From: Nonomuraea ceibae
GTDB lineage: Bacteria; Actinomycetota; Actinomycetes; Streptosporangiales; Streptosporangiaceae
Direction: 5' to 3'
DNA length: 64,000 bases
NCBI RefSeq assembly: GCF_019396325.1
Contig: NZ_JAHKRO010000003.1
Location: forward strand, 124,001 to 188,000
In this document: positions 8,767-16,689 of the stretch, piece by piece
Layout: the number at the start of each line of letters is the position of its first letter
How positions within the stretch are numbered: position 1 is the stretch's first letter
Notes under the pieces: generated by a model
Told to the model about the DNA's origin: nothing
Seen by the model: the letters and a program-made list of their open reading frames with translations, nothing else
Databases searched by the model: none
Position numbers and translations under genes: made by a program

Positions 8767-9672
8767 ATGCGTGCTCTGCGGATCGACCGCTTCGGAGATC
8801 TTGACGTGCTGGCGCTGGTCGACGTGCCGGAGCCCCGGCCGGCCGAGGGCGAGGTGCTGGTGCGGGTCATCGCCTCGGCCGTGAACCCGGTTGACGACAA
8901 GACGCGGGAAGGGGCCATCGGGGAGGGCACGCCGCCGTTGCCGATGACGCTGGGCTGGGAGCTGGCGGGGATCGTCGTCGACCCGGGCACGAGCGGGCTG
9001 TCCGTGGGCGAGCGGGTGTTCGGCATGTCGCACCAGCTCGCGACCGGGCGTGGCTCATGGGCCGACCTCGTCGCCATCCCGGCTGCCTCCATCGCCCAGG
9101 CGCCCACGTTGATCAGCCTGGCCGAGGCGGCGACCCTGCCCCTGCCGGGACTGACCGCGCTGCAGACCCTGGACTGGCTGCAGGTCGGCCAGGGAGACAA
9201 GCTGCTGGTGGCAGGTGCGGCGGGAGCCGTCGGCGGGCTCGCCGTGCAACTCGCGGTTGCTCGCGGAGCGCAGGTGGACGCGCTGGTGTCCAGGCAGGCG
9301 CAGGTCAAGGTGGTACGGGAACTGGGGGCCGAGCACGTCACCACCGACCGGACCACCCTGCCGGCGGGCGGCTACGACGCCGTCTTCGACACCTTCGGCG
9401 CCTTCGTCACCGACGCGGTGGCCGCCGGCGGCCGGTACGCCTCGATCGCCACTCAAGCCGGGCCCGTCCCCGACCTGTCGCATCGTCGGGTGCGCACCAC
9501 GGTCAACCAGGTACGCGAGGACGGCCGCGGCCTCGCCGAACTCGCCGCGGCTGTGGACGGCGGGCGACTGAGGGCGCGGGTCGACGCGCAGTACGCCGTG
9601 CAGCACGTCAAAGCCGCGCACGAGCATTTCCGGCGGGGGAGCCTGAACGGGAAGATCGCGCTGATCTTCTGA
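8767..9672 (+). CDS. NADP-dependent MDR-type oxidoreductase (quinone oxidoreductase-like)
   Basis: This is a 301-residue medium-chain dehydrogenase/reductase. The catalytic N-terminal domain begins 'MRALRIDRFGDLDVL' and contains 'VIASAVNPVDDKTREG'. The Rossmann domain carries 'AGAAGAVGGLAVQLA' near 148. It lacks the Cys/His zinc ligands of alcohol dehydrogenases, as in the zinc-free QOR group, and ends with the typical GKIALIF strand. AGGGGAG lies upstream of ATG 8767 with suitable spacing. The likely role is NADPH-dependent reduction of a quinone or enone; the substrate is unknown. It is divergent from the sensor kinase gene. Confidence 0.9.
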   Translation: MRALRIDRFGDLDVLALVDVPEPRPAEGEVLVRVIASAVNPVDDKTREGAIGEGTPPLPMTLGWELAGIVVDPGTSGLSVGERVFGMSHQLATGRGSWADLVAIPAASIAQAPTLISLAEAATLPLPGLTALQTLDWLQVGQGDKLLVAGAAGAVGGLAVQLAVARGAQVDALVSRQAQVKVVRELGAEHVTTDRTTLPAGGYDAVFDTFGAFVTDAVAAGGRYASIATQAGPVPDLSHRRVRTTVNQVREDGRGLAELAAAVDGGRLRARVDAQYAVQHVKAAHEHFRRGSLNGKIALIF

Positions 9673-9687
9673 ACGGACCATCCGGGA

Positions 9688-9715
9688 AGGGCGCGCCGCC
9701 GCCCTCTGTCCTTTT
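9688..9715 (+). terminator. Rho-independent-like terminator after the oxidoreductase
   Basis: AGGGCG (9688-9693), loop CGCCGC and CGCCCT (9700-9705) form a six-pair GC stem, followed shortly by TTTT at 9712-9715. Confidence 0.5.
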
Positions 9716-9797
9716 GCAGAGGCGGTGGGGTGGACGCCGGGGAAGTTCTGCCGTTCGGCGGATAGGGCGGCGCGGGGCCGGGATCGAGGCTTGAGCC

Positions 9798-10889
9798 ATG
9801 AGGAAGGTCATGGTGAAGTGGCCCCACTGGGCCGGGTACGCGGCGGCCGTCTGGGCGTTGGGCTACGGGGCGCTCGGGCTGTACTGGGCGCTCGGCGGCA
9901 GCGGGTTCCCCTTCGGCAGGAGCGATCCCGACTGGGAGCCGGGGCTGTCGGTGCTCGGGGAGGCGACCCCGGAGCGGGCGGGGCCGGTGATCGCGGTGCT
10001 CGGCGTGCTGGGGGCGGTCGCCGGGCTGGCGCTCGCGCGAGGGGTGCGGCGGGGCCGTGCCGTGCTGCTGGGGTTCGCCTGGGCGGCGGCGGTCGTCCTG
10101 ACGGTGGTGGTCACCGACAACCGGGTGCTGATGCTGGTGGCCTATGCGCCGCTGCTGGCGGTGTTCGCCTTCACCGGGGTGCCGGGAGGGCAGCCGATGT
10201 CGGAGCTGGTGCCGTGGTCGCGGGTCAACCTGTTCGTCGTCCTGGTGGGCGGGCTGCTGTGGGCGATGGCGGCGCTGGCCTGCCAGCGGCGTACGGCGGC
10301 CAGGTGCCTGATGTGCGGGCGGGGCGCGTACGGGCCGGCACGCTGGGCCACGCCGCAGGCGGCGCGGCGCTGGGGCCGGTGGGCGGTGGTGGTCGCGGCG
10401 GCCGTCCCGGCCCTGTACGACGCCAGCCGCTTCGCCTGGGCAGCGGGCATCCCGCTGGGGATCACCGAGGAGTTCTGGCGGTGGCTGGACGAGTCGGGGC
10501 TGCGCTGGGGCGGGCTGTTCCTCAGCCTGATGGGGCTGGCCGGGGCGATTCTCACGCTGGGGCTCGTGCGGCGCTGGGGTGAGGTCTACCCGCGGTGGAT
10601 CTGGTTCAGGGCGGGCCGGCCGGTGCCGCTCATGCTGGCCGTCGTTCCCGCCTCGATCGTGTCGGTGATCGTATTGTCGGGCGGGCTCACTTACTGGCGC
10701 CTGCGCATGGTGCGCGGGTTCGAGGACTGGGGCATGTGGGCGACGTGGTTGCCGCCGCTGACGTGGCCCCTGTGGGGCGTCGCGCTGGCCGCCGCCGCCC
10801 TCGCCTACTACCTGCGCCGCCGCGGGGTCTGCCGGGTGTGCGGAGGCGGTGCGCGCCGGGAAGCCGAGCCGGCGGCCGAGCGTGGTTAG
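9798..10889 (+). CDS. Uncharacterised multi-pass membrane protein with two Cys-x2-Cys knuckles
   Basis: This 363-residue protein has about eight to nine membrane segments. Two CxxCG knuckles, CLMCGRG near residue 173 and CRVCGGG near the C terminus, could pair to bind zinc or iron. No family is recognised. It lies nine bases before the sensor kinase at 10899 and shares its direction, so the two plus the response regulator probably form one functional unit, with this protein a candidate accessory sensor. The ATG at 9798 is preceded by a weak GAGG; ATG 9810 is an alternative. Confidence 0.75.
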   Translation: MRKVMVKWPHWAGYAAAVWALGYGALGLYWALGGSGFPFGRSDPDWEPGLSVLGEATPERAGPVIAVLGVLGAVAGLALARGVRRGRAVLLGFAWAAAVVLTVVVTDNRVLMLVAYAPLLAVFAFTGVPGGQPMSELVPWSRVNLFVVLVGGLLWAMAALACQRRTAARCLMCGRGAYGPARWATPQAARRWGRWAVVVAAAVPALYDASRFAWAAGIPLGITEEFWRWLDESGLRWGGLFLSLMGLAGAILTLGLVRRWGEVYPRWIWFRAGRPVPLMLAVVPASIVSVIVLSGGLTYWRLRMVRGFEDWGMWATWLPPLTWPLWGVALAAAALAYYLRRRGVCRVCGGGARREAEPAAERG

Positions 10890-10892
10890 GCT
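10887..10892 (+). promoter_or_regulatory. -10 box TAGGCT overlapping a stop codon
   Basis: TAGGCT is followed by six bases and then ATG 10899, with no ribosome binding site, which predicts a leaderless kinase mRNA. The TAG is also the stop codon of the preceding membrane protein gene. Confidence 0.55.
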
Positions 10893-10898
10893 TTCGGC

Positions 10899-11885
10899 AT
10901 GAGGGCGTACGGCGAGGCGGAGGGCCGGCGTGGTGACGCGGCACGCCGGCTCCCGGTGGCCTGGGGAGCGGGAGCCGCCGGGGCGCTCTCGCTGGCCGTC
11001 ACGCTGGCGCATCCGCTGACCGGGACGGTCAGCGGCAGCGCGCCGTTGCAGGTGGGCGAGGTGTCGGTGCTCCTGGTCCTGACCGCTGTCACCGTCCGGC
11101 GCTCCCCAGGAGGGCGGGCGGCCGTGTGCGCGGGGCTGAGCGGGCTCGCGGTGGCCTTCATCCTGCTGCGGGCCGTGTGGCAGGGGCCGCCGCAGCTGGC
11201 GTTCGGCGCCTGTGCCGGGTGGGCGCTCGGCGCTGTGGCGGCCGTGGGGGCCGGGCTCTACCTGCGTGGGCTGGACGACAAGCGGCGGCGTGCGGTCGAG
11301 GAGGCCGAGCGGGCGCAGCGGCTCGGGCTCGCCCGTGACCTGCACGACTTCGTCGCCCACGACCTCAACGGCATGCTGGTGCAGGCGCAGGCCGCCCAGG
11401 TGGTGGCCGGCACGCTGCCGGAGCCGGTCGCCGAGGCGCTGCGGCGCATCGAGGACGCCGGGCAGCGGGCGCTGGCCTCGCTGGACCGGGCCGTGCACGC
11501 GCTGGGCGAGCGGGGGCCGGGGATCGAGGAGCTGGAGCGCCTGGCGGACGCGTTCTCGCCGGCCGTGCGGGTGGAGCTGGCCGTCGAGCCGGGCATGGCG
11601 GTACGCCACGAGGTCTCGTCGCTGGCCTACCGGGTGGTGACGGAGGCGCTGACCAACGTACGCCGGCACGCACCGCGTACCACGACCGTGCGGGTGGACA
11701 TTCGTAAGGAAGGGGAGGTCCTGCGCGTACGGGTGGAGGACGACGGCGGGGGCAGGTCGCAGAGCACCAGAGCCGGCGGTTTCGGGCTGGCGAGCCTGGC
11801 CCACCTGCTGGAGGCGCGTGGCGGGAAGCTGGCGGCAGGCCCGGACCGGCGAGGCTGGCAGGTAACCGCGCGGATCCCCGCATGA
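10899..11885 (+). CDS. Sensor histidine kinase (HisKA_3 type)
   Basis: This is a 328-residue kinase with four or five membrane helices in residues 18-130. The dimerisation/phospho-acceptor helix reads 'LARDLHDFVAHDLNGML' (H149), which is the HisKA_3 pattern. The HATPase domain carries 'EALTNVRRHAP', DDGGG and 'GFGLASLAHLLEARGG'. It has no extra sensory domain, so sensing must use the short membrane part or a partner such as the upstream membrane protein. It is followed after 16 bases by its response regulator. Confidence 0.93.
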   Translation: MRAYGEAEGRRGDAARRLPVAWGAGAAGALSLAVTLAHPLTGTVSGSAPLQVGEVSVLLVLTAVTVRRSPGGRAAVCAGLSGLAVAFILLRAVWQGPPQLAFGACAGWALGAVAAVGAGLYLRGLDDKRRRAVEEAERAQRLGLARDLHDFVAHDLNGMLVQAQAAQVVAGTLPEPVAEALRRIEDAGQRALASLDRAVHALGERGPGIEELERLADAFSPAVRVELAVEPGMAVRHEVSSLAYRVVTEALTNVRRHAPRTTTVRVDIRKEGEVLRVRVEDDGGGRSQSTRAGGFGLASLAHLLEARGGKLAAGPDRRGWQVTARIPA

Positions 11886-11901
11886 CGGCCGGCGGTTACG
11901 G

Positions 11902-12528
11902 ATGACGACGCGGATTCTCATCGCCGACGACCAGGAGGACGTGCGGATCGGGTTCCGGCTGATCCTCGACGCGCAGCCGGACATGACCGTGGTGGGCGAG
12001 GCCGCCGACGGCGCGCGGGCGCTCGAGCTGGCCCGTCACCTGCGTCCCGATGTGGTGCTGGCCGACATCCGCATGCCGGGCCTGGACGGGCTGGAGGTCA
12101 CCCGGCAGCTCGCCGCCGAGACCCGCGTGATCGTCGTGACCACCTTCGACCTGGACGAGTACGTCCACACCGCGCTGCGGGAAGGGGCGTGCGGCTTTCT
12201 GCTCAAACGGTCGGGCCCCACCCTGCTGGTGGAAGCGGTCCGCGCGGCGATGGCAGGTGACACGCTGATCAGCCCGCAGGTGACCCTCCGGCTGCTCCGG
12301 GGCCTGATCCGGACGGCCCCGCCGCCGCTGAAGGACCCGCTCACCGCGCGTGAGCTGGAGATCGCCCTTCTGGTGGCGCGAGGGCGCACCAACGCTGACA
12401 TCGCCGCCGAGCTGGTCATCAGCCCGGGCACGGTCAAAACGCACATTGCGCATATCCAGCGCAAGGTGGGAGCCGCCAATCGGGTCGGCATCGCCGCCTG
12501 GGCCTGGAGCAGCGGTCAGGTCCGCTGA
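11902..12528 (+). CDS. NarL/FixJ-family response regulator
   Basis: This is a 208-residue response regulator. The receiver begins MTTRILIADDQ, with phospho-acceptor D55 in VLADIRMPG and the conserved Lys in FLLKRSG. The C-terminal LuxR-type HTH contains 'LTARELEIALLVARGRTNADI' (shown in part) and SPGTVKTHIAHIQRKV. It is the partner of the kinase at 10899. It is the second NarL-type system in 7 kb, but the two pairs are divergent in sequence and not a recent duplication. Confidence 0.94.
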   Translation: MTTRILIADDQEDVRIGFRLILDAQPDMTVVGEAADGARALELARHLRPDVVLADIRMPGLDGLEVTRQLAAETRVIVVTTFDLDEYVHTALREGACGFLLKRSGPTLLVEAVRAAMAGDTLISPQVTLRLLRGLIRTAPPPLKDPLTARELEIALLVARGRTNADIAAELVISPGTVKTHIAHIQRKVGAANRVGIAAWAWSSGQVR

Positions 12529-12532
12529 GCGC

Positions 12533-12556
12533 GGACCCGTCGAGCGGCTCGGGTCC
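12533..12556. terminator. Shared terminator hairpin
   Basis: GGACCCG (12533-12539) and CGGGTCC (12550-12556) form a perfect seven-pair stem between the convergent response regulator and the F420-type oxidoreductase gene. Confidence 0.6.
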
Positions 12557-12576
12557 TGGTTCGCGGGTCGCCTGCT

Positions 12577-13467
12577 TCAGGCGTCCCGGACATGGGTCAG
12601 TTGTGCTCTGGCCTCCGCGAACGCCTCCGCCTGCCGGGTCCAGTCCCCGCCGTCGAGGCTGAGCCCGACCGTGTCGGCGCCCGCCTCCGCGTAGGCGTGG
12701 AGGCGGTCCGCCACCTGTGCCGGGGTGCCGGTGACGGGTACGGCTGCCGCTTCCTCCGGGGCCATGCCGTGCACGTCCACCAGGATGCGGGTGAAGGAGG
12801 CGACGGCGGCCGGGTCGTCGACGAGGATCGCATGGCCGCCCACCGAGATCGTCGGAACCGGGCGGCCCAGCTCGTCGGCGATCTCGCGCAGCCGTGCCGC
12901 CTTCTTGCGCAGAGCCGCGGGGCTGATCAAGGAGGGCACCCAGCCGTCACCGAGGCGGACGGCGCGGCGCATCGCCGCCTCGGAGTTCCCGCCGACGAGG
13001 ATGGGCGGGACCGGGGCGGCCGGGCCGAGAGTGACCTCGTCCTCGCCCAGTTGGGTCGCCTCACCACGGATCAGGCCGGGGAGCGCTTGCAGGGCTTCGT
13101 CGGCCCGGCGCCCCCGGCCCTGAACGGGCGCTCCGACCGCACGCCAGAACGGCGAGCCGGGGAAGCCGCCGATCCCTACGCCCAGGGTGACTCGGTTGCC
13201 CGACAAGTGCTGAAGTGTCTGTATCTGCGTGGCGATCCAGGCGGTCGGGCGCAGCGGGAGGCTGAGCACGCCGAACTCCAGCCCGATCGTGTCGGTCACC
13301 GTTGCGGCGGCGGACAGGACGAGCATGGCGTCGAAGCTCGGCGTCCCGTCTCCGACGATGAAGTCGGCCATGCCGAGCGAGTCGTAGCCGAGGTCCTCAA
13401 GGCGCTTCGCCATCGCGATGTCAGGCACGCCGGTCTTTGTCATGGGCAAGGTGGTGCTGATCCGCAT
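12577..13467 (-). CDS. LLM-class (probably F420-dependent) oxidoreductase
   Basis: This is a 296-residue bacterial luciferase-like TIM-barrel enzyme. Recognisable pieces are 'AKRLEDLGYDSLGMADF', 'LRPTAWIATQIQTLQHLSGNR' (in part), 'LGVGIGGFPG', 'PILVGGNSEAAMRRAVRLGD' and a C-terminal 'ADTVGLSLDGG'. The pattern matches F420-dependent LLM proteins rather than FMN monooxygenases, so hydride transfer with F420 is likely; the substrate is unknown. AGGAGG lies seven bases before ATG 13467. Its promoter at 13506-13536 has a MerR-type architecture although no merR gene is adjacent. Confidence 0.9.
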   Translation of the reverse strand: MRISTTLPMTKTGVPDIAMAKRLEDLGYDSLGMADFIVGDGTPSFDAMLVLSAAATVTDTIGLEFGVLSLPLRPTAWIATQIQTLQHLSGNRVTLGVGIGGFPGSPFWRAVGAPVQGRGRRADEALQALPGLIRGEATQLGEDEVTLGPAAPVPPILVGGNSEAAMRRAVRLGDGWVPSLISPAALRKKAARLREIADELGRPVPTISVGGHAILVDDPAAVASFTRILVDVHGMAPEEAAAVPVTGTPAQVADRLHAYAEAGADTVGLSLDGGDWTRQAEAFAEARAQLTHVRDA

Positions 13468-13505
13468 GGTGATCCTCCTGGACGTTCGGACCGGAATTGC
13501 AGATC

Positions 13506-13536
13506 ACGCTAGGAACTCAAGGCGGGTTGAGGTCAA
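13506..13536 (-). promoter_or_regulatory. MerR-type promoter/operator for the LLM oxidoreductase
   Basis: On the minus strand, -35 TTGACC (13531-13536) and -10 TAGCGT (13506-13511) are separated by exactly 19 bases. The spacer holds the dyad CTCAA-N6-TTGAG (13516-13531). Long spacers filled with a dyad are diagnostic of MerR-activated promoters. The sequence closely matches the element at 59027-59057. Confidence 0.75.
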
Positions 13537-13661
13537 ATTGCGGGGCGCGTGGGGAGATCGTTCGCCGGGGGACGGAATTCCTCAAGGGAGGGAGTCCGCC
13601 TGTTCCGGGAACGGCCGGAATTGTTCAGTGAGTTGAAAGCGGGCCTGGTTGGATCTTCCGC

Positions 13662-15764
13662 ATGGCAGAGAATTCCGGCGCGGTGGCGGACGTCTGGGCG
13701 GAACGCATGCGGGCCGCGCTGGTCGGAACGTCGGCATTGAGCATCGTGGGCACGCGCGTCCTACGCCACCTGTTCACGCTGATGGTGCCCACGACGGTGC
13801 TGTCGATCCCGGTCGGCCTGCTGGCGGCGGCGCTGTTGCCGATCGCGGCCGCCGGGCGGCTTCTGGTGGTCAACGGGCGGATCGACCTGGTCGGGGACGC
13901 GGATGTGCCGCTGTTCGCCTGGCTCGGCGTGCTGGTGCTGATCGGCGTGCCCGCCGCCGCGGTCGCCGGGGGCGCGACCATGCTCATGGCCGCGGGCCGG
14001 GTGCTGGGCTGGCCGGTGCCCTGGCGGTCCGCGCTCCGGGTGGCGGTACGTCGGGGGCGAGGGCTCACCGCGCTCGCCTTCGTCCAGGTCGCCTTCCTGG
14101 CACTGACGGCGGCTGCCGGGGTGGCGTTGACCGTGTTCGTGAACCCGTGGGCGGGCATCGCGGCGATCGTGGTCGTCGGACTGGCCCTGATGCCCGGCCT
14201 GCTGGCGATGCCCGCCATGCTGCTGGAGGAGCTGGGGCCGTTCGCGGCGCTGCGCCGGGCGTACCGGCTCGTGGCGACGATGCGGTTCACCTCGCCGCTC
14301 CTGCTGGCGATCGGCGTGATCATCCTGCCCGGCCTGGCCGCCGGCGGCTTCGACTGGGTGGCCGACCGCCTGCCCTATCCGGTGAACGTCGCGGTGAACT
14401 CGGCCGCCGCCGTCCTGCTGTCCGCGTTCCAGGCCGCCGTGCTCGCCGTGGTCTTCCTGAACCGCATCGCGAAGCAGTGGCACGAGGTGAGCCGTCCCGA
14501 ACTGCGCGCCATCGTCGACCGGTTACCGGAGCGGGACGGAGCGCGTACCCGGACGGCACCGATCCTGGCGCTGCTCGTGCTGCCCGGCCTGGTGACCGGC
14601 GCCGTCGCCGCGGTGAACCCGCTGGGGTGGGTGGAGGTCTCCGACCACGTGGCCGCGTTGTCCCCGGCGGACGAAGCGGACGACGACGGCGGCGACCGCG
14701 GGCCTGTCGTGTGGTCGCGGGACCTCACGGCGCTGTACGTCTCTCCCGGGCCGAAGCTCGCGATGTACATGCAGGGCTTCGACGACGACGCGCCCAGGAT
14801 GCTGACCTGCCCGGACCTCACCTGCGCCGACCTGGACATCTTCTACGCGGGCGACAACCGTACCGACCGGTTCGCCGCGACCGCGGCTCTGCCCGACGGC
14901 AGGACGGTGGTCGCCTCCTGGGACTGGGACCAGGCGGAGCGCAACTACCGGCTCCGCTTGGCGGCCTGCGACCAGGCCCGCTGCTCGGCTCCCGGGAAGC
15001 CGATCGCCTGGTGGTCCAAGGACGACGGGCAGTTCCTGTGGTCGAGGCTGGCGGTGGCGGCCCACCCGGGCGGCGTGGTCCTGGTTCAGGCCGACAGGCC
15101 CGACGACGCCAAGACGCTGACCTTCACCTCGTGCCGCGACCTCGCGTGCGCCGATCCGGTGCGGCATACCCCGGTACGGCTGAGGCGTGACATCGCGGGG
15201 ACCACCGACAAGCACGCGTTGAAGGTCGCCTTCGGCCCGGACGGCCGGCCTGTCGCCGCCGTCCGTGACGGTGACAGCGGCGCGGTCTCCCTGGTGACCT
15301 GCGAGACAGCGGACTGCGCGTCGGCCACGGTGACCACACCGGGACCGCCGCTGACGGCAGCCGGGGCCCGGATGCGCGGCCTGTCCCTGGCCGTACGGCG
15401 GGACGGGCGGCCGGTCATCGCCTACGGGGACCCGGCAGCCGGCGCGATCAAGCTGCTCGACTGCCAGGACCGGGCCTGTTCCAGGGCGGAGAGCGCCACG
15501 CTCGCCGGGGATCGTCACGAGGACCCGCCCGGCCTGGTGCTCTCCGGCGACCGGGCGCTGGTGGCGACGTTCGCCGACGCGCACCTGGTCGTCCATTCCT
15601 GCCGGGGCACCGCCTGCCGGGCCACGAGGATCGCCAAGGCACGGAACGTCCCGGAGCGGCTGGCCATGTCCCTCACCGGCACCGGCCGGCCGGTGATCGC
15701 CTGGATCGACGCGAACCCGCGCGTGGACGAGTGGTCCCTGCGGGTGACCTCGCCCCTCATCTGA
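13662..15764 (+). CDS. Membrane protein with C-terminal six-repeat Cys-x4-Cys propeller-like domain
   Basis: This 700-residue protein has no family I recognise. Residues 1-320 contain about seven or eight hydrophobic helices. Residues 330-700 are hydrophilic with a repeating unit of about 50-55 residues, each holding a CxxxxC pair: CPDLTC (about 382), CDQARC (436), CRDLAC (491), CETADC (547), CQDRAC (601) and CRGTAC (647). Units also share 'DGRPV.A..D' turns, as in beta-propellers. The cysteine pairs are probably disulfides, which puts the domain outside the cell. The start at ATG 13662 lacks a clear ribosome binding site. It stands alone between an intergenic region and the SDR-MerR pair. 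Confidence 0.8.
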   Translation: MAENSGAVADVWAERMRAALVGTSALSIVGTRVLRHLFTLMVPTTVLSIPVGLLAAALLPIAAAGRLLVVNGRIDLVGDADVPLFAWLGVLVLIGVPAAAVAGGATMLMAAGRVLGWPVPWRSALRVAVRRGRGLTALAFVQVAFLALTAAAGVALTVFVNPWAGIAAIVVVGLALMPGLLAMPAMLLEELGPFAALRRAYRLVATMRFTSPLLLAIGVIILPGLAAGGFDWVADRLPYPVNVAVNSAAAVLLSAFQAAVLAVVFLNRIAKQWHEVSRPELRAIVDRLPERDGARTRTAPILALLVLPGLVTGAVAAVNPLGWVEVSDHVAALSPADEADDDGGDRGPVVWSRDLTALYVSPGPKLAMYMQGFDDDAPRMLTCPDLTCADLDIFYAGDNRTDRFAATAALPDGRTVVASWDWDQAERNYRLRLAACDQARCSAPGKPIAWWSKDDGQFLWSRLAVAAHPGGVVLVQADRPDDAKTLTFTSCRDLACADPVRHTPVRLRRDIAGTTDKHALKVAFGPDGRPVAAVRDGDSGAVSLVTCETADCASATVTTPGPPLTAAGARMRGLSLAVRRDGRPVIAYGDPAAGAIKLLDCQDRACSRAESATLAGDRHEDPPGLVLSGDRALVATFADAHLVVHSCRGTACRATRIAKARNVPERLAMSLTGTGRPVIAWIDANPRVDEWSLRVTSPLI

Positions 15765-15780
15765 CCGAGCCGGCGACGGT

Positions 15781-15811
15781 TTGCGTTTGAGCGCGCTCCA
15801 ACGCCTAGCGT
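15781..15811 (+). promoter_or_regulatory. MerR-type leaderless promoter of the SDR gene
   Basis: TTGCGT (15781-15786) and TAGCGT (15806-15811) are separated by 19 bases. The spacer region holds GTTTGAGCGCGCTCCAAC (15785-15802), an 18-base dyad with two mismatched positions. ATG 15819 begins seven bases after the -10. The regulator is probably the MerR gene immediately downstream of the SDR. Confidence 0.75.
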
Positions 15812-15818
15812 CCACGCC

Positions 15819-16679
15819 ATGACAACACGGACTTGGATCATCACCGGCGCGTCCCGCGGATTCGGGCGCGCACTGGCGGAGGCGGCGCTCAAGGCGGGCG
15901 ACCGCGTGGTGGCGGCGGTACGCAGGCCCGGGAGCGTGGCCGACCTGGCGGCCGAGTACCCGGACAGTTGCCTGGTCGCGGCGTTCGACGCCCGGGACGT
16001 CGCCGGGGCCGAGCGCCTCGTACGGGACAGTCTCGACCGTTTCGGTCAGATCGACGTGCTGGTCAACAACGCGGGCCGGGCCGTGGTCGGAGCGGTCGAG
16101 GAGGTCAGCGACGCGCAGTTGCGGGAGCTGATGGATCTGCACCTGTTCGGCCCTGCCGCGCTCATCCGCGCGGTGCTGCCCGCCATGCGCGAGCGGGGGA
16201 CGGGGACGATCGTGCAGATGAGCAGCCAGGGCGGGCGGACGTCGTTCCCCGGCGTGTCGGCGTACTCGGCGTCGAAGTTCGCGCTCGAAGGCTGGTCGGA
16301 GGCCCTGGCCGGGGAGGTCGCGCCGTTCGGCGTCCGCGTGATGATCGTCGAGCCGAGCCGGTTCAGGACCGGTTTCAACGGGGGTGACGTGCTGGAGTTC
16401 GTCGAGCCGTCCGCGACGTACCGGGACCTGCTCGCCAACGTCCGGGCGGACATGGCCGGGACCGACGGCCGCCAGGAAGGCGACCCGGTGCGGGCGGCCG
16501 AGATCATCGTGTCCCTCGCGCACGGCGACGAGGTGCCGCTGCGGCTGCCGCTGGGGCGGGAGGCGGTCGAGCGCATCTCGGGCGCCTACCGGCGCGGCCT
16601 GGACGAGGTCGAGCGGTGGGCCGAGGTCGCCCGCAGCGCCGACTTCGCGGGTGTCCCCGCATCGGTACGGCCCGTCTAG
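15819..16679 (+). CDS. SDR-family NAD(P)-dependent oxidoreductase
   Basis: This is a 286-residue classical short-chain dehydrogenase. It has the TGASRGFG cofactor motif, NNAG at about 77, the catalytic serine in MSSQGGR, and YSASK as the Tyr/Lys pair, followed by the family's 'ALAGEVAPFGVRVMIVEPS' (in part). The C-terminal extension resembles the SDR group that acts on small ketones or acts in detoxification. The mRNA is probably leaderless from a MerR-type promoter. The next gene, a MerR regulator, follows after ten bases and probably controls it. Confidence 0.93.
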   Translation: MTTRTWIITGASRGFGRALAEAALKAGDRVVAAVRRPGSVADLAAEYPDSCLVAAFDARDVAGAERLVRDSLDRFGQIDVLVNNAGRAVVGAVEEVSDAQLRELMDLHLFGPAALIRAVLPAMRERGTGTIVQMSSQGGRTSFPGVSAYSASKFALEGWSEALAGEVAPFGVRVMIVEPSRFRTGFNGGDVLEFVEPSATYRDLLANVRADMAGTDGRQEGDPVRAAEIIVSLAHGDEVPLRLPLGREAVERISGAYRRGLDEVERWAEVARSADFAGVPASVRPV

Positions 16680-16682
16680 GCT
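16677..16682 (+). promoter_or_regulatory. -10 box TAGGCT overlapping the SDR stop codon
   Basis: TAGGCT is followed by seven bases and ATG 16690 with no ribosome binding site. Its TAG is the SDR stop codon. It would give the merR gene its own leaderless transcript. Confidence 0.55.
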
Positions 16683-16689
16683 CGTGGTC

